From: Nocardia sp.
Lineage (GTDB): Bacteria > Actinomycetota > Actinomycetes > Mycobacteriales > Mycobacteriaceae
Length of the DNA stretch: 6,148 nucleotides
Direction of reading: 5' to 3'
Assembly: GCA_013361595.1 (NCBI GenBank)
Contig: JABFXT010000378.1
Location: 1-6,148 of the forward strand
Shown piece after piece: positions 6,047 through 6,148 of the stretch (the stretch's first letter is position 1; each line of letters begins with the position of its first letter). The position numbers and the translations under genes are program-made. The notes under the pieces were generated by a model, which did no database searches, was not told the origin of the DNA, and saw only the letters and a program-made list of their open reading frames with translations.

Positions 6047-6058
6047 CAGCCTAGGCTG
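6047..6058. promoter_or_regulatory. 12-bp perfect palindrome over the aldehyde dehydrogenase ribosome-binding region
   Basis: CAGCCTAGGCTG is a perfect palindrome ending 2 bp before the ATG at 6042-6044 on the minus strand. It contains the only Shine-Dalgarno-like bases (AGG). It could be an operator half-site or could let two RNAs or DNA strands pair, but a palindrome without a loop makes a poor intramolecular hairpin. Function unknown. Confidence 0.35.
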
Positions 6059-6148
6059 TGTTTGTTGCGCCGCCTTCGGCGTCGCGGGCGGGGCCCTATT
6101 AACCCCGGTTCTTCACTCCTGCGCTCCTCCGCTTCGCTCCCCCGCTCC
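6059..6148. repeat. Right-edge intergenic tract with small hairpins and degenerate CGCTCC repeats
   Basis: This non-coding tract upstream of the aldehyde dehydrogenase gene has three parts. CGCCG (6068-6072) and CGGCG (6077-6081) form a 5-bp hairpin with a CCTT loop. CGGGG (6089-6093) and CCCCG (6103-6107) form a second, with an AT-containing loop. From about 6111 the sequence becomes a degenerate array of CGCTCC/CGCTTC words with strong strand bias (purine-rich GGAGCG units on the minus strand), running off the window. It resembles the dispersed intergenic repeats found in Nocardia genomes, which I recall only loosely. The aldehyde dehydrogenase promoter must lie here or beyond; I see no clear -10/-35 pair. 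Confidence 0.4.

Noticed and set aside
6108..6148. CRISPR or tandem-repeat array at the right edge
   Set aside because: The CGCTCC words are short, irregularly spaced and degenerate, with no repeat-spacer pattern.

Overview
The window is GC-rich, dense, mostly single-copy chromosomal DNA from a mycolic-acid actinomycete. Protein composition and gene order point to Nocardia or a close relative. From memory, the order (chorismate mutase, UvrD1/PcrA-type helicase on the opposite strand, then an M23 peptidase on the first strand again) matches the Mycobacterium tuberculosis neighbourhood Rv0948c-Rv0949-Rv0950c. This is therefore a conserved housekeeping locus rather than a mobile island. I see no rRNA, tRNA, CRISPR array, insertion sequence or phage gene.

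Layout, left to right. (1) The 3' part of a plus-strand M23 (LytM-type) peptidoglycan peptidase, open at the left edge. (2) A strong hairpin shared by the convergent ends of the peptidase and the next gene. (3) A minus-strand gene for a small four-helix membrane protein of unknown function. (4) A minus-strand pcrA/uvrD1 helicase gene, 38 bp upstream of the membrane-protein gene and probably cotranscribed with it. The helicase reading frame is interrupted by an in-frame TAG at 1431-1433. All superfamily 1 helicase motifs lie before the stop. A well-preserved Tudor-like C-terminal domain lies after it, in the same frame. (5) A 340-bp divergent intergenic region with an inverted repeat, a possible 22-residue leader ORF and an intrinsic-terminator-like hairpin with a T-tract. 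(6) A plus-strand AroQ-class chorismate mutase. (7) A hairpin shared with the convergent next gene. (8) A minus-strand aldehyde dehydrogenase, best read as succinate-semialdehyde dehydrogenase. A 12-bp palindrome sits on its ribosome-binding region, followed by a repeat-like, GC-rich intergenic tract at the right edge.

The genes do not form one pathway. The peptidase acts in the cell wall, the helicase in DNA repair and transcription-coupled processes, chorismate mutase in Phe/Tyr synthesis, and the dehydrogenase in GABA/succinate metabolism. No new multi-gene system was found. The two observations most worth checking are the amber codon that detaches the helicase's predicted RNA-polymerase-binding domain, and the possible transcription attenuator in the chorismate mutase leader.
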